Shown: positions 34,117-41,141 of the stretch, piece by piece
Layout: each line of letters begins with the position of its first letter
How positions within the stretch are numbered: position 1 is the stretch's first letter
Virus record (IMG/VR): IMGVR_UViG_3300025137_005870
Coordinates: 30,500 to 94,499 of that record
Direction: 5' to 3' (one strand)
Source of the DNA: a virus
Length of the DNA: 64,000 nt
The notes under the pieces: model-generated
The model's input: only the letters and a program-made list of their open reading frames with translations
Databases searched by the model: none
Told to the model about the DNA's origin: nothing
Position numbers and translations under genes: made by a program

Positions 34117-34273
34117 TGATTACCTCAAAGTGGCTTTTGCCTGCGTTCATCTTGTAGCCTGTTTTTAGGCTCTGAACATAGATTGATGAGTCATCCTTGT
34201 GGGTGATAAGCACCATCCAAAGGTTGTTTTCACTGTCTTGGTTTTGTAGTCTCACCAAATCACCTTTCTTCAT
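34103..34273 (-). CDS. VGDLV-family small protein
   Basis: A 56-residue protein: MKKGDLVRLQNQDSENNLWM then YVQSLKTGYKM. It ends VISESR. Both ends overlap neighbours by 14 bases, as expected for the array. Confidence 0.7.
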   Translation of the reverse strand: MKKGDLVRLQNQDSENNLWMVLITHKDDSSIYVQSLKTGYKMNAGKSHFEVISESR

Positions 34274-34451
34274 TGATTACCTCTAAGTTTCCCGCCATTA
34301 CAATGTCTTCTTGTCTCAGTGGCCCAAACCATCGGACTTTCCAGTAGTTTGGACCGATAGGGCTGGCAAAGTGTGGTGATGGACCAAGAACAAAACCTTT
34401 TCTAACTCGCTTGAATCGTTCCTTCAAAGCTACAATATCACCGGCTTTCAT
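34260..34451 (-). CDS. VGDLV-family small protein
   Basis: A 63-residue protein: MKAGDIVALKERFKRVRKGF then WKVRWFGPLRQ. It ends LEVINEER. Confidence 0.7.
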   Translation of the reverse strand: MKAGDIVALKERFKRVRKGFVLGPSPHFASPIGPNYWKVRWFGPLRQEDIVMAGNLEVINEER

Positions 34452-34599
34452 TGATTACCTCCAACAAGTCTATGCTGCAAGCATCTGGTTCCCCAGTATC
34501 TACCCAGACAATCCGAGCACTGTGCTCGCCATCAAATCCAGTTATAATAGCCTTCCACGCGGATGTGCCCTTTCTTTGCACCAAATCACCGACTCCCAC
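34438..34599 (-). CDS. VGDLV-family small protein
   Basis: A 53-residue protein starting at GTG 34599: MGVGDLVQRKGTSAWKAIIT then ARIVWVDTGEP. It ends LEVINESR. The overlap pattern is the same. Confidence 0.65.
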   Translation of the reverse strand: MGVGDLVQRKGTSAWKAIITGFDGEHSARIVWVDTGEPDACSIDLLEVINESR

Positions 34600-34771
34600 T
34601 GATAACCTCCAAATAACGGGCTGAATGGTTCATTCTAACACCATCCATCCAAGTAACTTCTACTTCTTTGTTATCTCCGATTTCTTCGGGATCAACGCAG
34701 GTTACCAGCCCCACGTCTGCCACGCCTGTATCTGGCCATGATGCCGCTTTTACTAAATCACCGACTTCCAC
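34586..34771 (-). CDS. VGDLV-family small protein
   Basis: A 61-residue protein; GTG 34771 is preferred over an upstream ATG because it gives the standard 14-base overlap and the MEVGDLVKA start. It ends LEVISGSR. Confidence 0.65.
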   Translation of the reverse strand: MEVGDLVKAASWPDTGVADVGLVTCVDPEEIGDNKEVEVTWMDGVRMNHSARYLEVISGSR

Positions 34772-34946
34772 TGATAACCTCAAATCTGTTCTTTGAAAGT
34801 CGGCGTCTCTTGCCGCTTTTCAGGCTCTGAACCATAACGCGGGTCATACCTGTGTCGCTATGGACAACAATGAATAAATCGCCTTGATGCTTTCGCATCA
34901 TCCTCGTAGTTGCCTGCTTCAACCTCAACAAATCACCGGCCTTCAT
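34758..34946 (-). CDS. VGDLV-family small protein
   Basis: A 62-residue protein: MKAGDLLRLKQATTRMMRKH then RVMVQSLKSGKRR. It ends FEVISGSR. Confidence 0.7.
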   Translation of the reverse strand: MKAGDLLRLKQATTRMMRKHQGDLFIVVHSDTGMTRVMVQSLKSGKRRRLSKNRFEVISGSR

Positions 34947-35166
34947 TTACAACCTCCAACTCATCTACTGGAAGCCAACCAAGCCAGTCGCCGGATTGAG
35001 ATGTGAGCATAACCCAGTTAACACCTCGGTTTCCAGCGAACGATGCAGCCTGTGGTGCTCGCCCAACCGTGAAACCTTCATCGCCGCGTTCGCGGATACG
35101 GTTCTTTGTTCGCTGACTTGCGCCTTGTGCTGCTTTAAGTTTAACAACTTCACCAACCTTAAACAT
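34933..35166 (-). CDS. VGDLV-family small protein
   Basis: A 77-residue protein: MFKVGEVVKLKAAQGASQRT, longer central loop, ends LEVVNEGR. It is the first VGDLV gene of the second array and overlaps the leader gene at 35159 by eight bases. Confidence 0.7.
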   Translation of the reverse strand: MFKVGEVVKLKAAQGASQRTKNRIRERGDEGFTVGRAPQAASFAGNRGVNWVMLTSQSGDWLGWLPVDELEVVNEGR

Positions 35167-35341
35167 TGCTTTCCCCTTCTTCTGTGATAGTTACCTTTGG
35201 ACCGTGGTTTTCTGCCACGACCTGTGCGAACGTCTTTTCTCCAGATAGAACCGAGTGAATCGCGTCCTCGATTTCTTTCTGTGTCATATTCGTGATGTCA
35301 AGCTCATTGTGCATCTCGATGTCCAAGTTCTTCATCTTCAT
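35159..35341 (-). CDS. Array-leading small protein
   Basis: A 60-residue protein starting MKMKNLDIEMHNELDITNMT. It is not of the VGDLV type; mostly helical. It stands directly behind the promoter at 35369-35424 and is followed by the tandem array down to 33312. Confidence 0.55.
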   Translation of the reverse strand: MKMKNLDIEMHNELDITNMTQKEIEDAIHSVLSGEKTFAQVVAENHGPKVTITEEGESNV

Positions 35342-35368
35342 CTGTCTCTCCCTCAACCTTACATACAT

Positions 35369-35424
35369 ATTATACTAAATTTTGAGCCAGAAGTCAAGGC
35401 TTTTAATGTCAAGCAAATGTCAAG
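35369..35424 (-). promoter_or_regulatory. Accessory-region promoter with TTGACA doublet
   Basis: Doublet at 35408-35413 and 35419-35424; -35 TTGACT (35392-35397), 17 bp, TATAAT (35369-35374). Drives the whole VGDLV array. Confidence 0.82.
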
Positions 35425-35432
35425 ACTGATAA

Positions 35433-35849
35433 TCAAGGTCTGGGGCGGTCAATGGCTCGGCTGGTCATCTTACTAAGGTAGTTCTCGAAGTCACTATCCA
35501 TGCTCATGTCCCAATCGTCAGCTTCAAAGTCGTCTTCTTCGTAATCATCGTCATAAGCCTCTGTCGCGCTCTGTGAGGGCTCGGGTGGTTGTGGGGTTGC
35601 CATCACACTTACAGGCTCCTCGGGCTCCGCGTAAGGCTCAAAAAGAGCGCGTGAGGCAGCCCAATCAACAAGGTGATCCCCATCGGCTATCTCTTGGGGG
35701 CTAAATTGTTCTTGTGCTATCTTTTCAATTAGTTCGGGACTCGCTAGGACTGCGATAACCTTCCCGTGTTTAGTAACGCCAACGGCGTGTAGATCTTTGA
35801 TGATAGAGGTAAATTCACCCCGAAGTTTGCTAGCGGTAATCGTTTTCAT
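35433..35849 (-). CDS. Phd/YefM-like antitoxin-domain protein
   Basis: The 138-residue protein starts MKTITASKLRGEFTSIIKDL at ATG 35849, after GGAG. The N-terminal 50 residues fit the Phd/YefM antitoxin fold (AVGVTKHGKVIAVLASPE). The rest is Pro/Asp/Glu-rich. No Doc/RelE-like toxin is next to it. It may neutralise a host toxin or regulate transcription. Confidence 0.6.
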   Translation of the reverse strand: MKTITASKLRGEFTSIIKDLHAVGVTKHGKVIAVLASPELIEKIAQEQFSPQEIADGDHLVDWAASRALFEPYAEPEEPVSVMATPQPPEPSQSATEAYDDDYEEDDFEADDWDMSMDSDFENYLSKMTSRAIDRPRP

Positions 35850-35876
35850 TATTTTCTCCATTGTGTAGTTTTAAGG

Positions 35877-35962
35877 TGGTAGCTGAGGCGGGACTCGAAC
35901 CCGCAATCTCTATGAGCGCAAGATTTTAAGTCTTGTGTGTATACCAATTCCACCACTCAGCC
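35877..35962 (-). tRNA. tRNA-Leu (TAA)
   Basis: Class II tRNA with a long variable arm, TTAAAAT anticodon loop and GTTCGAGTC T-arm. CCA is encoded. Confidence 0.9.
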
Positions 35963-35967
35963 ATAGT

Positions 35968-36303
35968 TTAGTTTCCAAAAGCAATTTTGGTGTGTTTACA
36001 TTTGCCCCGATACTTATGCGCGGGACAGCTACAAGATAGTTTACCTGTCTCTGTGTGTTTGCGAACTGTGTAGGTATTCCCTTTAGAACCCTCAACCTTG
36101 ACCTCTTCATAGGATGGTGTTGGTCTTTTGTAGAGCAACCACTTAGGAAGGTCTTCTCTTGTAGCTTCAAGGGGGACTTCCACCCAAGTGTTGCCTGCGA
36201 TAGCCCAGCGTTTACCACTGGGCATCGTGCTAAGAACAGGATTTTGTTTTACTTCAAGAGGGAAGTTAATCCACGGGTATCGTTCGATAGGGTCTAGCGT
36301 CAA
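35968..36303 (-). CDS. SWIM zinc-finger protein
   Basis: The 111-residue protein ends with CSCPAHKYRGKCKHT, a CxCx(n)CxH SWIM motif that binds zinc and usually DNA or protein. The N-terminal part has no recognised domain. Confidence 0.65.
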   Translation of the reverse strand: MTLDPIERYPWINFPLEVKQNPVLSTMPSGKRWAIAGNTWVEVPLEATREDLPKWLLYKRPTPSYEEVKVEGSKGNTYTVRKHTETGKLSCSCPAHKYRGKCKHTKIAFGN

Positions 36304-36312
36304 TTCAATCTC

Positions 36313-36534
36313 CTAACTGCAACAAGCAGGGTGTGTCCAGTTCTCATACTGCCAATCGCTGATTTTATCGTCTTTGCAGAGATAATCCGTCCAGTTGTTC
36401 CAAGCCTCGGAACGCGCACACTCATCGATACGGCCATCCTTCTCGTGATGCTCTTGAATAATAGGTAGAACCTCATTTTCAAACTCCTCACAAGCCTCTT
36501 TCCAAGTCATTACGCTATCCAAATTCTTCGCCAT
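36313..36534 (-). CDS. Unknown 73-aa protein
   Basis: Starts MAKNLDSVMTWKEACEEFEN; acidic, helical, with three Cys near the end. ATG 36534 is preferred, close behind the promoter at 36562. Confidence 0.55.
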   Translation of the reverse strand: MAKNLDSVMTWKEACEEFENEVLPIIQEHHEKDGRIDECARSEAWNNWTDYLCKDDKISDWQYENWTHPACCS

Positions 36535-36561
36535 GTATGTCCTCCTCGACCTTACATACAT

Positions 36562-36617
36562 ATTATACTAAATTTTGAGCCAGAAGTCAACACCTTTAGT
36601 GTCAAGGAAATGTCAAG
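36562..36617 (-). promoter_or_regulatory. Accessory-region promoter with TTGACA doublet
   Basis: Doublet at 36601-36606 and 36612-36617; -35 TTGACT (36585-36590), 17 bp, TATAAT (36562-36567). Drives the gene at 36313 and the SWIM protein. Confidence 0.8.
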
Positions 36618-36981
36618 ACCCCATATCGTAGTTTATACCTGTCCAACTGAACGTAGAATTTGCTGTCTCTTCCCAAATGTAGCCCCTAACTGCGCTTTTC
36701 GTCTCTGTCTGGGGGCGCTTACCGGCGTTCATCAGGATAGCGCCGTCTTTACGGCGAACAAAACCAAAGATGCTCGGTCGCGGGGCTGTGCCAAGCCAAG
36801 CGTTTTTATCTTTTGGGGTCGCTGTAGCGATGATTTTCCAGTATTTAGGCCCCTTTTTGGTCGTAACTGTCCAGTTATCACCATAAGTGCGCGCGTTTTC
36901 GTGTTCTTCAAGGCATTGCTGGATAGAGCCGATGAAACGCTCTAAATACCATTCTAGTTCTTCTTGTGTGCGCTCTTCCAT
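36613..36981 (-). CDS. Unknown 122-aa protein
   Basis: Starts MEERTQEELEWYLERFIGSI; a helical start, then a beta-rich body (WTVTTKKGPKYWKIIATATP, IFGFVRRKDGAI). It overlaps none of its neighbours strongly. Function unknown. Confidence 0.55.
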   Translation of the reverse strand: MEERTQEELEWYLERFIGSIQQCLEEHENARTYGDNWTVTTKKGPKYWKIIATATPKDKNAWLGTAPRPSIFGFVRRKDGAILMNAGKRPQTETKSAVRGYIWEETANSTFSWTGINYDMGS

Positions 36982-36983
36982 TA

Positions 36984-37418
36984 TCACATTCCGTATGCGA
37001 TTGTTGGCTTAAAACCAATGATTTCTTCGATGTTATCAGCCACAAGCTCAATCTGATATGGACCACTATCAAAATGTTCCTCTGGCGAGTCAAGATACAG
37101 GTCCAACCACTCATTTAGGTTCTTGACTTTTGAAGATCCCGGTCCTGCTGCCTGACCCAAAGCCCAAGCGATAAGTGTATCTGCGCCTAGAACCTCAACA
37201 ATCTCTTCATTAGAATAACTGTCAATGTAATCTTCCCAATGATCACGGGCGTGTTGTCCAGCATCTTCCTCGCTTTTGAAGACGTAGATCTCTGTCCAGT
37301 TTCCTGATTCATCTTTTAGAGAGATGACGGCGTGGTCATCAAAACTCGTAACATCACTTTCACCGATGGTGAAAAACTTCTTCTTCATAATTTCTGAATC
37401 TAATTTAATAAATGACAT
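36984..37418 (-). CDS. Unknown acidic 144-aa protein
   Basis: Starts MSFIKLDSEIMKKKFFTIGE at ATG 37418, after GAGGAC. Acidic alpha/beta protein without recognised motif. Confidence 0.6.
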   Translation of the reverse strand: MSFIKLDSEIMKKKFFTIGESDVTSFDDHAVISLKDESGNWTEIYVFKSEEDAGQHARDHWEDYIDSYSNEEIVEVLGADTLIAWALGQAAGPGSSKVKNLNEWLDLYLDSPEEHFDSGPYQIELVADNIEEIIGFKPTIAYGM

Positions 37419-37508
37419 TTTGTCCTCTGGAGATAAAGTAGGTATGGGTTCCGGTTTCCGCATGTCTTTGGCGCGGGACCACCACCCTAGCCAACCTTCA
37501 ACTGGTTT

Positions 37509-37553
37509 GTCCCCCGTAAGGGGGAACAGCGTTCGTTGTTGGCGTTGAACGCT
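37509..37553 (-). terminator. Double hairpin, possible terminator
   Basis: Two stems on the minus strand: AGCGTTC/GAACGCT (37528-37553) and CCCCC/GGGGG (37511-37524). They follow the VGDLV-like gene at 37599. There is no strong T run. Confidence 0.4.
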
Positions 37554-37598
37554 AGTAATAATCCTTAGTTCTTTTTATAAGAACCCATACCCACTAAA

Positions 37599-37772
37599 TC
37601 AAACTTTTGTTTCTACTGTTTTCAGTTCTGCTTCTTGAGAAATCAGGGTTGAACCACGGTTATTACCCTTGATCCACATCACGCGCCAGCAGTTAGAAAC
37701 GGCTGGACGGTTGACGATGACGCCGACAGAACCTTTAGAATTGCGATTTTGAACATAACTACCAATGTGCAT
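37599..37772 (-). CDS. VGDLV-like small protein
   Basis: A 57-residue protein starting MHIGSYVQNRNSKGSVGVIV with WRVMWIKGNNRG. AAGAGGC precedes the ATG at 37772, and the promoter at 37816 is 44 bp upstream. Confidence 0.6.
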   Translation of the reverse strand: MHIGSYVQNRNSKGSVGVIVNRPAVSNCWRVMWIKGNNRGSTLISQEAELKTVETKV

Positions 37773-37815
37773 AGATGCCTCTTTGTTTGTGGGACGATGC
37801 CCGATTTGTATATAC

Positions 37816-37871
37816 ATTATACTAGATTTTGAGTCTGAAGTCAAGACTTTAAATGTCAAGGGAATGTCAAG
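37816..37871 (-). promoter_or_regulatory. Accessory-region promoter with TTGACA doublet
   Basis: Doublet at 37855-37860 and 37866-37871; -35 TTGACT (37839-37844), 17 bp, TATAAT (37816-37821). Drives the gene at 37599. Confidence 0.8.
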
Positions 37872-38874
37872 AGGCTTTTTTGCGCTTTGAAAGACGACTA
37901 TCGATGTGCTTACGAAGGTCGCCTTTCTGGATTCTCTTGTAAGACCCCTTTGAAACCGCAATAAAAGTATTTGGGTTATCCTTTTGGTGCTCCATAATCT
38001 CATGAACCAAACCAGCAGTCATTCGATATTGGTTCTTAAACTTACTCTTACAATCTTCTTGAATCTTTTTACCAAATCGTTCGGGTAACTTACTACCCAC
38101 AGCCTCAATAAAAAATTCTTCAAACTCAGAGCCACAGGCACCATTAGGGCGCAACGCGGGGTATGCCGAGAACAGAATACAGAGGCTCCTAAGCATTTCG
38201 CCAGAAATTGGCTTATCTTCTTTTCTAGGGTTCTTACACTTCATAACAAGTTCCTTAGCCTCACGAACCATATCTACTTCCTCGGATGCGTCCACAGCCG
38301 CCTTGAGACTGTTAAATTTCACCGGCACGCCACAGTCATCACCAACAAAACCACCGTCTTCATGGCTACAATACACATACATTCCAGAATTGTTTAGGAT
38401 GTTTGCATAATCTTGAACCTTTTCGTCGCCAGCATAAACACTGTGAACAAAAGTTTGCTCGGATGTAATGGCAGTCTTACAAGTTTTATTTGTTTGAACA
38501 AATAATCTGTGAATATCTGCCTTTGTATCTACATCAATAACTTGCATGGGCATTGTTTCAACATCCGGGTATGTCATTTTGAAAAGGTGCCTAGAGTGGT
38601 CGCCATCGAAAACAAACACCTTGCCAGTGTCAGCGCATCGGCCTGCGCGAGGCGGTTGCCACATATCACCGTCAAAGCCTCCACGAACCTTTAGGTTTTT
38701 TCGCAGATTCTTTATCTCTGTATCACGATTGATCAGAGAAGGTGTGTTAACTGACAAATCCTCTATTCTTGCGGCATATTCACTGGCTGTCTTTGGAGCA
38801 TGGTTTATAACTTTTGTGCTGATATCTCCATAGCTGTCTTGCGCGATACCTTTGTTTGTAATCAAATTACTCAT
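37867..38874 (-). CDS. ParB-like domain protein
   Basis: The 335-residue protein starts MSNLITNKGIAQDSYGDIST. VFVFDGDHSRHLFKM with PMQVIDVDTKADIHRLF resembles the ParB/sulfiredoxin-like nucleotide-binding domain (D-G-x-H-R motif). No ParA is nearby. It may be a ParB-fold CTPase, nuclease or regulator. Confidence 0.6.
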   Translation of the reverse strand: MSNLITNKGIAQDSYGDISTKVINHAPKTASEYAARIEDLSVNTPSLINRDTEIKNLRKNLKVRGGFDGDMWQPPRAGRCADTGKVFVFDGDHSRHLFKMTYPDVETMPMQVIDVDTKADIHRLFVQTNKTCKTAITSEQTFVHSVYAGDEKVQDYANILNNSGMYVYCSHEDGGFVGDDCGVPVKFNSLKAAVDASEEVDMVREAKELVMKCKNPRKEDKPISGEMLRSLCILFSAYPALRPNGACGSEFEEFFIEAVGSKLPERFGKKIQEDCKSKFKNQYRMTAGLVHEIMEHQKDNPNTFIAVSKGSYKRIQKGDLRKHIDSRLSKRKKAS

Positions 38875-38900
38875 TTCAATCTCTCTTCTCTGGGTTGTGT

Positions 38901-38921
38901 GGTTGAGGCTCTTCCTCAACC
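38901..38921 (-). other. 5'-UTR hairpin
   Basis: GGTTGAGG pairs with CCTCAACC (eight pairs, five-base loop) in the leader of the ParB-like gene. Confidence 0.5.
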
Positions 38922-38931
38922 TTACATACAT

Positions 38932-38987
38932 ATTATACTAAATTTTGAGTCTGAAGTCAAGACTTTTAATGTCAAGGAAATGTCAAG
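38932..38987 (-). promoter_or_regulatory. Accessory-region promoter with TTGACA doublet
   Basis: Doublet at 38971-38976 and 38982-38987; -35 TTGACT (38955-38960), 17 bp, TATAAT (38932-38937). Drives the ParB-like gene. Confidence 0.82.
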
Positions 38988-39498
38988 AGCGGTTATCAAA
39001 GTATGAAGCAACCATATCAGACGCTTGCTTGAACAAAATAATATTACCCTCGGTCATAACGTCCAGTAGTGCAGCCTTCTCTTTCATAAAAACCTTCGCA
39101 AAGTTAGGATCATCCTTGATAATGCTCTTGCCATTGCTGATGAGGTCTGCCAGTTTGACAGTCTTGGCATCGGGTGATGCTTCGGCTGTGTGTTGGCGAT
39201 CAAGCTCCTTTCTCAACGCTCGGTTACCATCTTCTGGCTTGCTTACGTCGGTCAAGTCGCTGACCAGTGCGGCCACACGAGGGCCGAACTCATCTTTGAT
39301 TTCCTTGATAGATACTGGAGTATCCTCTACCACGTCGTGCAACAACGCAGCAGCCTGCATCTCGGGATCATCGATAACCTGCTTTACAAGCTCCATAACC
39401 TCGATTGGGTGGACGATGTAAGGTTCACCAGTATACTTACGGACCTGACCTTTGTGGGCCTCCGTCGCGAACTCCAATGCTTTCTTTACTACCGTCAT
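38983..39498 (-). CDS. HD-domain alarmone hydrolase-like protein (SpoT/MESH1 type)
   Basis: The 171-residue protein matches the hydrolase half of SpoT/RelA: KYTGEPYIVHPIEV (H30), AALLHDVVEDT (H54, D55, E58, D59), followed by a helical region ending in DAKTVKLADL (Asp ligand). It lacks synthetase and regulatory domains, like MESH1 small alarmone hydrolases. The likely reaction is removal of pyrophosphate from (p)ppGpp, which would relieve host growth arrest; NADPH phosphatase activity is also known for MESH1. Confidence 0.8.
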   Translation of the reverse strand: MTVVKKALEFATEAHKGQVRKYTGEPYIVHPIEVMELVKQVIDDPEMQAAALLHDVVEDTPVSIKEIKDEFGPRVAALVSDLTDVSKPEDGNRALRKELDRQHTAEASPDAKTVKLADLISNGKSIIKDDPNFAKVFMKEKAALLDVMTEGNIILFKQASDMVASYFDNRS

Positions 39499-39519
39499 AT
39501 AATCCCCCAGTTTAAAAAA

Positions 39520-39596
39520 TGGTACGCCCTGTAGGATTCGAACCTACGACCCTCGGCTTAGAAGGCCGATGCTCTATCCAACTGAGCTAAGGGCGC
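39520..39596 (-). tRNA. tRNA-Arg (TCT)
   Basis: Complete cloverleaf with TTCTAAG anticodon loop, GTTCGAATC T-arm and encoded CCA. Reads AGA. Confidence 0.9.
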
Positions 39597-39607
39597 TCAT
39601 TGTTAGC

Positions 39608-39766
39608 TTAGAAGCCGTTAAGACGGAATACGAAGTTGATCACCCATTGGATCGCCCACGCACCGACACCTAAACAAAGGATCCAGTAAGCCACGCCAAG
39701 GCAGGCTCCAAGCGGGTTTTGGAGTGCTGAAGTGATTCCGGTTTTAACACTATCTACTATTTGCAT
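39608..39766 (-). CDS. Micro membrane protein (52 aa)
   Basis: MQIVDSVKTGITSALQNPLG then one long transmembrane helix with YWILCLGVGAWAIQWVI. It sits 46 bp behind a promoter, between two tRNA genes. Function unknown. Confidence 0.6.
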   Translation of the reverse strand: MQIVDSVKTGITSALQNPLGACLGVAYWILCLGVGAWAIQWVINFVFRLNGF

Positions 39767-39811
39767 TTTTACCTCGCTGGTTTAAGGGACTGCCGCCCCA
39801 TTTGTTTATAC

Positions 39812-39866
39812 ATTATACACCCAAACGCGGGCGAAGTCAACAAGTAAGATGTCACGAAATGTCACG
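39812..39866 (-). promoter_or_regulatory. Accessory-region promoter, variant doublet
   Basis: -35 TTGACT (39835-39840), 17 bp, TATAAT (39812-39817). The upstream doublet is GTGACAT-like and 10 bp apart instead of 11. Drives the micro membrane protein and possibly the Arg tRNA. Confidence 0.7.
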
Positions 39867-39890
39867 GAGAACATTATCCTAGTTAAAAAG

Positions 39891-39964
39891 TGGGCTCTCT
39901 CGGACTCGAACCGAGGACCATCCGGGTATGAGCCGGGTGCTCTGACCAACTGAGCTAAGAGCCC
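39891..39964 (-). tRNA. tRNA with CAT anticodon (Met, or Ile2)
   Basis: Complete cloverleaf with CTCATAC anticodon loop. The G1-C acceptor pair rules out an initiator. It may be elongator Met or Ile with lysidine. CCA is not encoded. Confidence 0.85.
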
Positions 39965-39977
39965 TTGAGAACTGAAG

Positions 39978-40050
39978 TAGGGCTGGGTGGATTTGAACCA
40001 CCGGCCAATCGCATATAAGGCGACTGCTCTAACCTCTGAGCTACAGCCCC
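39978..40050 (-). tRNA. tRNA-Ile (TAT)
   Basis: Complete cloverleaf with CTTATAT anticodon loop. UAU directly reads AUA, unusual in bacteria, which use modified CAU. CCA is not encoded. Confidence 0.85.
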
Positions 40051-40058
40051 ATAAAATG

Positions 40059-40132
40059 CGCCCCTTGCTGGATTCGAACCAACGACACGCGGATTAACAG
40101 TCCGCTGCTCTAACCAACTGAGCTAAAGGGGC
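40059..40132 (-). tRNA. tRNA-Asn (GTT)
   Basis: Complete cloverleaf with CTGTTAA anticodon loop, G discriminator as in bacterial tRNA-Asn, CCA not encoded. Confidence 0.9.
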
Positions 40133-40139
40133 TTAAAAA

Positions 40140-41141
40140 CTATCTTCCAATCATTAATATTTCACGGGCTTTGGTAGCCTCGTATTCACCGCCTTCATTC
40201 TTCTTTTTCCTGCCGACAGTGTATGTAACATCAAAATATACGAGCTTGTTTGTACCTTTTCTGGTGGTAAAGAAGTTATCGCCCAAGTCCCGATTTGATA
40301 AAAGGCAGTATGAACCTTTACTCTTGCTGTCTTCAAAGAATTTGATAACCGTTTCTTGGAAATCATCATCTTTCTTGGTGTTGTAGTCTGCGAACCCTCC
40401 TCGATAAGGCGGGTCCAAATAGACAAACGAATCATTACAGGCATGTTCTAAGGTTTCTTTAAAGTCTCCATCCAAAATGGTCGCGTTCTGTAGTGCGACG
40501 TTCCAAGATAACACGTTGTCCTTATCATAAATCGATTCTTTGTGCCTCATGAGGCCACATGGTGTGTTGAATAGGTCAGTGCCTGCCTTGGCTTGCCAAA
40601 CGCCGTTAAAGGCCGTTTTCATAAGGAAATAGAGGTATGCTGCTCTCTTGGTTGCGCTCCAGTTATGGAGATTCTCTTGGTACAAAGCACGAGTCTTAAA
40701 GAAGAAAGTTCTTCGCGAGGGACGGATTTGATATATCTTGTCCCAATCGTAAGTATTCCCTTTTAACTTGTATTTCTTTTCTAAATCTTTATCAGGCGCG
40801 CCGCCTTCAAGACCTAACCATTCTGTTTTCTTCTTGCCGTCAGTTACAGTAACTTGCTTGTAAGTCGGCGGGAGAAGTGCAATATACTGAGATTCTAGGT
40901 CGTCAAGAATGTCACAAAAATCTTGTAAGTCACCCTTGATAGCTCGATAAATCTCCATAATGTATGGATTTATATCATTAATCACAAATTTAGCACTTGG
41001 ATTTTTGGCGTATGCCCATGTAAATACGGCTCCACCACCAAAAAAGGGCTCGATGTATGTATCAAAACTCTCCGGTAGATGTTTAGCAAAAGTATCGAGC
41101 AACTTGGTTTTACCACCAGCCCACATAAACAATGGCTTCAT
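40140..41141 (-). CDS. Dam-family adenine-N6 methyltransferase
   Basis: The 333-residue protein has the Dam layout: MKPLFMWAGGKTKLL at the start, YIEPFFGGGAVF (29-40, SAM motif), FVINDINPYI, and DPPY (243-246). The target sequence is unknown; GATC is the family's common site. Its first base overlaps the stop of the EcoRI-like nuclease gene, so they form a restriction-modification-like pair. Confidence 0.9.
   Translation of the reverse strand: MKPLFMWAGGKTKLLDTFAKHLPESFDTYIEPFFGGGAVFTWAYAKNPSAKFVINDINPYIMEIYRAIKGDLQDFCDILDDLESQYIALLPPTYKQVTVTDGKKKTEWLGLEGGAPDKDLEKKYKLKGNTYDWDKIYQIRPSRRTFFFKTRALYQENLHNWSATKRAAYLYFLMKTAFNGVWQAKAGTDLFNTPCGLMRHKESIYDKDNVLSWNVALQNATILDGDFKETLEHACNDSFVYLDPPYRGGFADYNTKKDDDFQETVIKFFEDSKSKGSYCLLSNRDLGDNFFTTRKGTNKLVYFDVTYTVGRKKKNEGGEYEATKAREILMIGR

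Noticed and set aside
37599-38003. 134-residue form of the 37599 gene
   Set aside because: It runs through the promoter at 37816 and into the ParB-like gene; the 57-residue form fits better.
39891-39964. Initiator tRNA-fMet
   Set aside because: The acceptor stem begins with a normal G-C pair and the anticodon stem lacks three G-C pairs.
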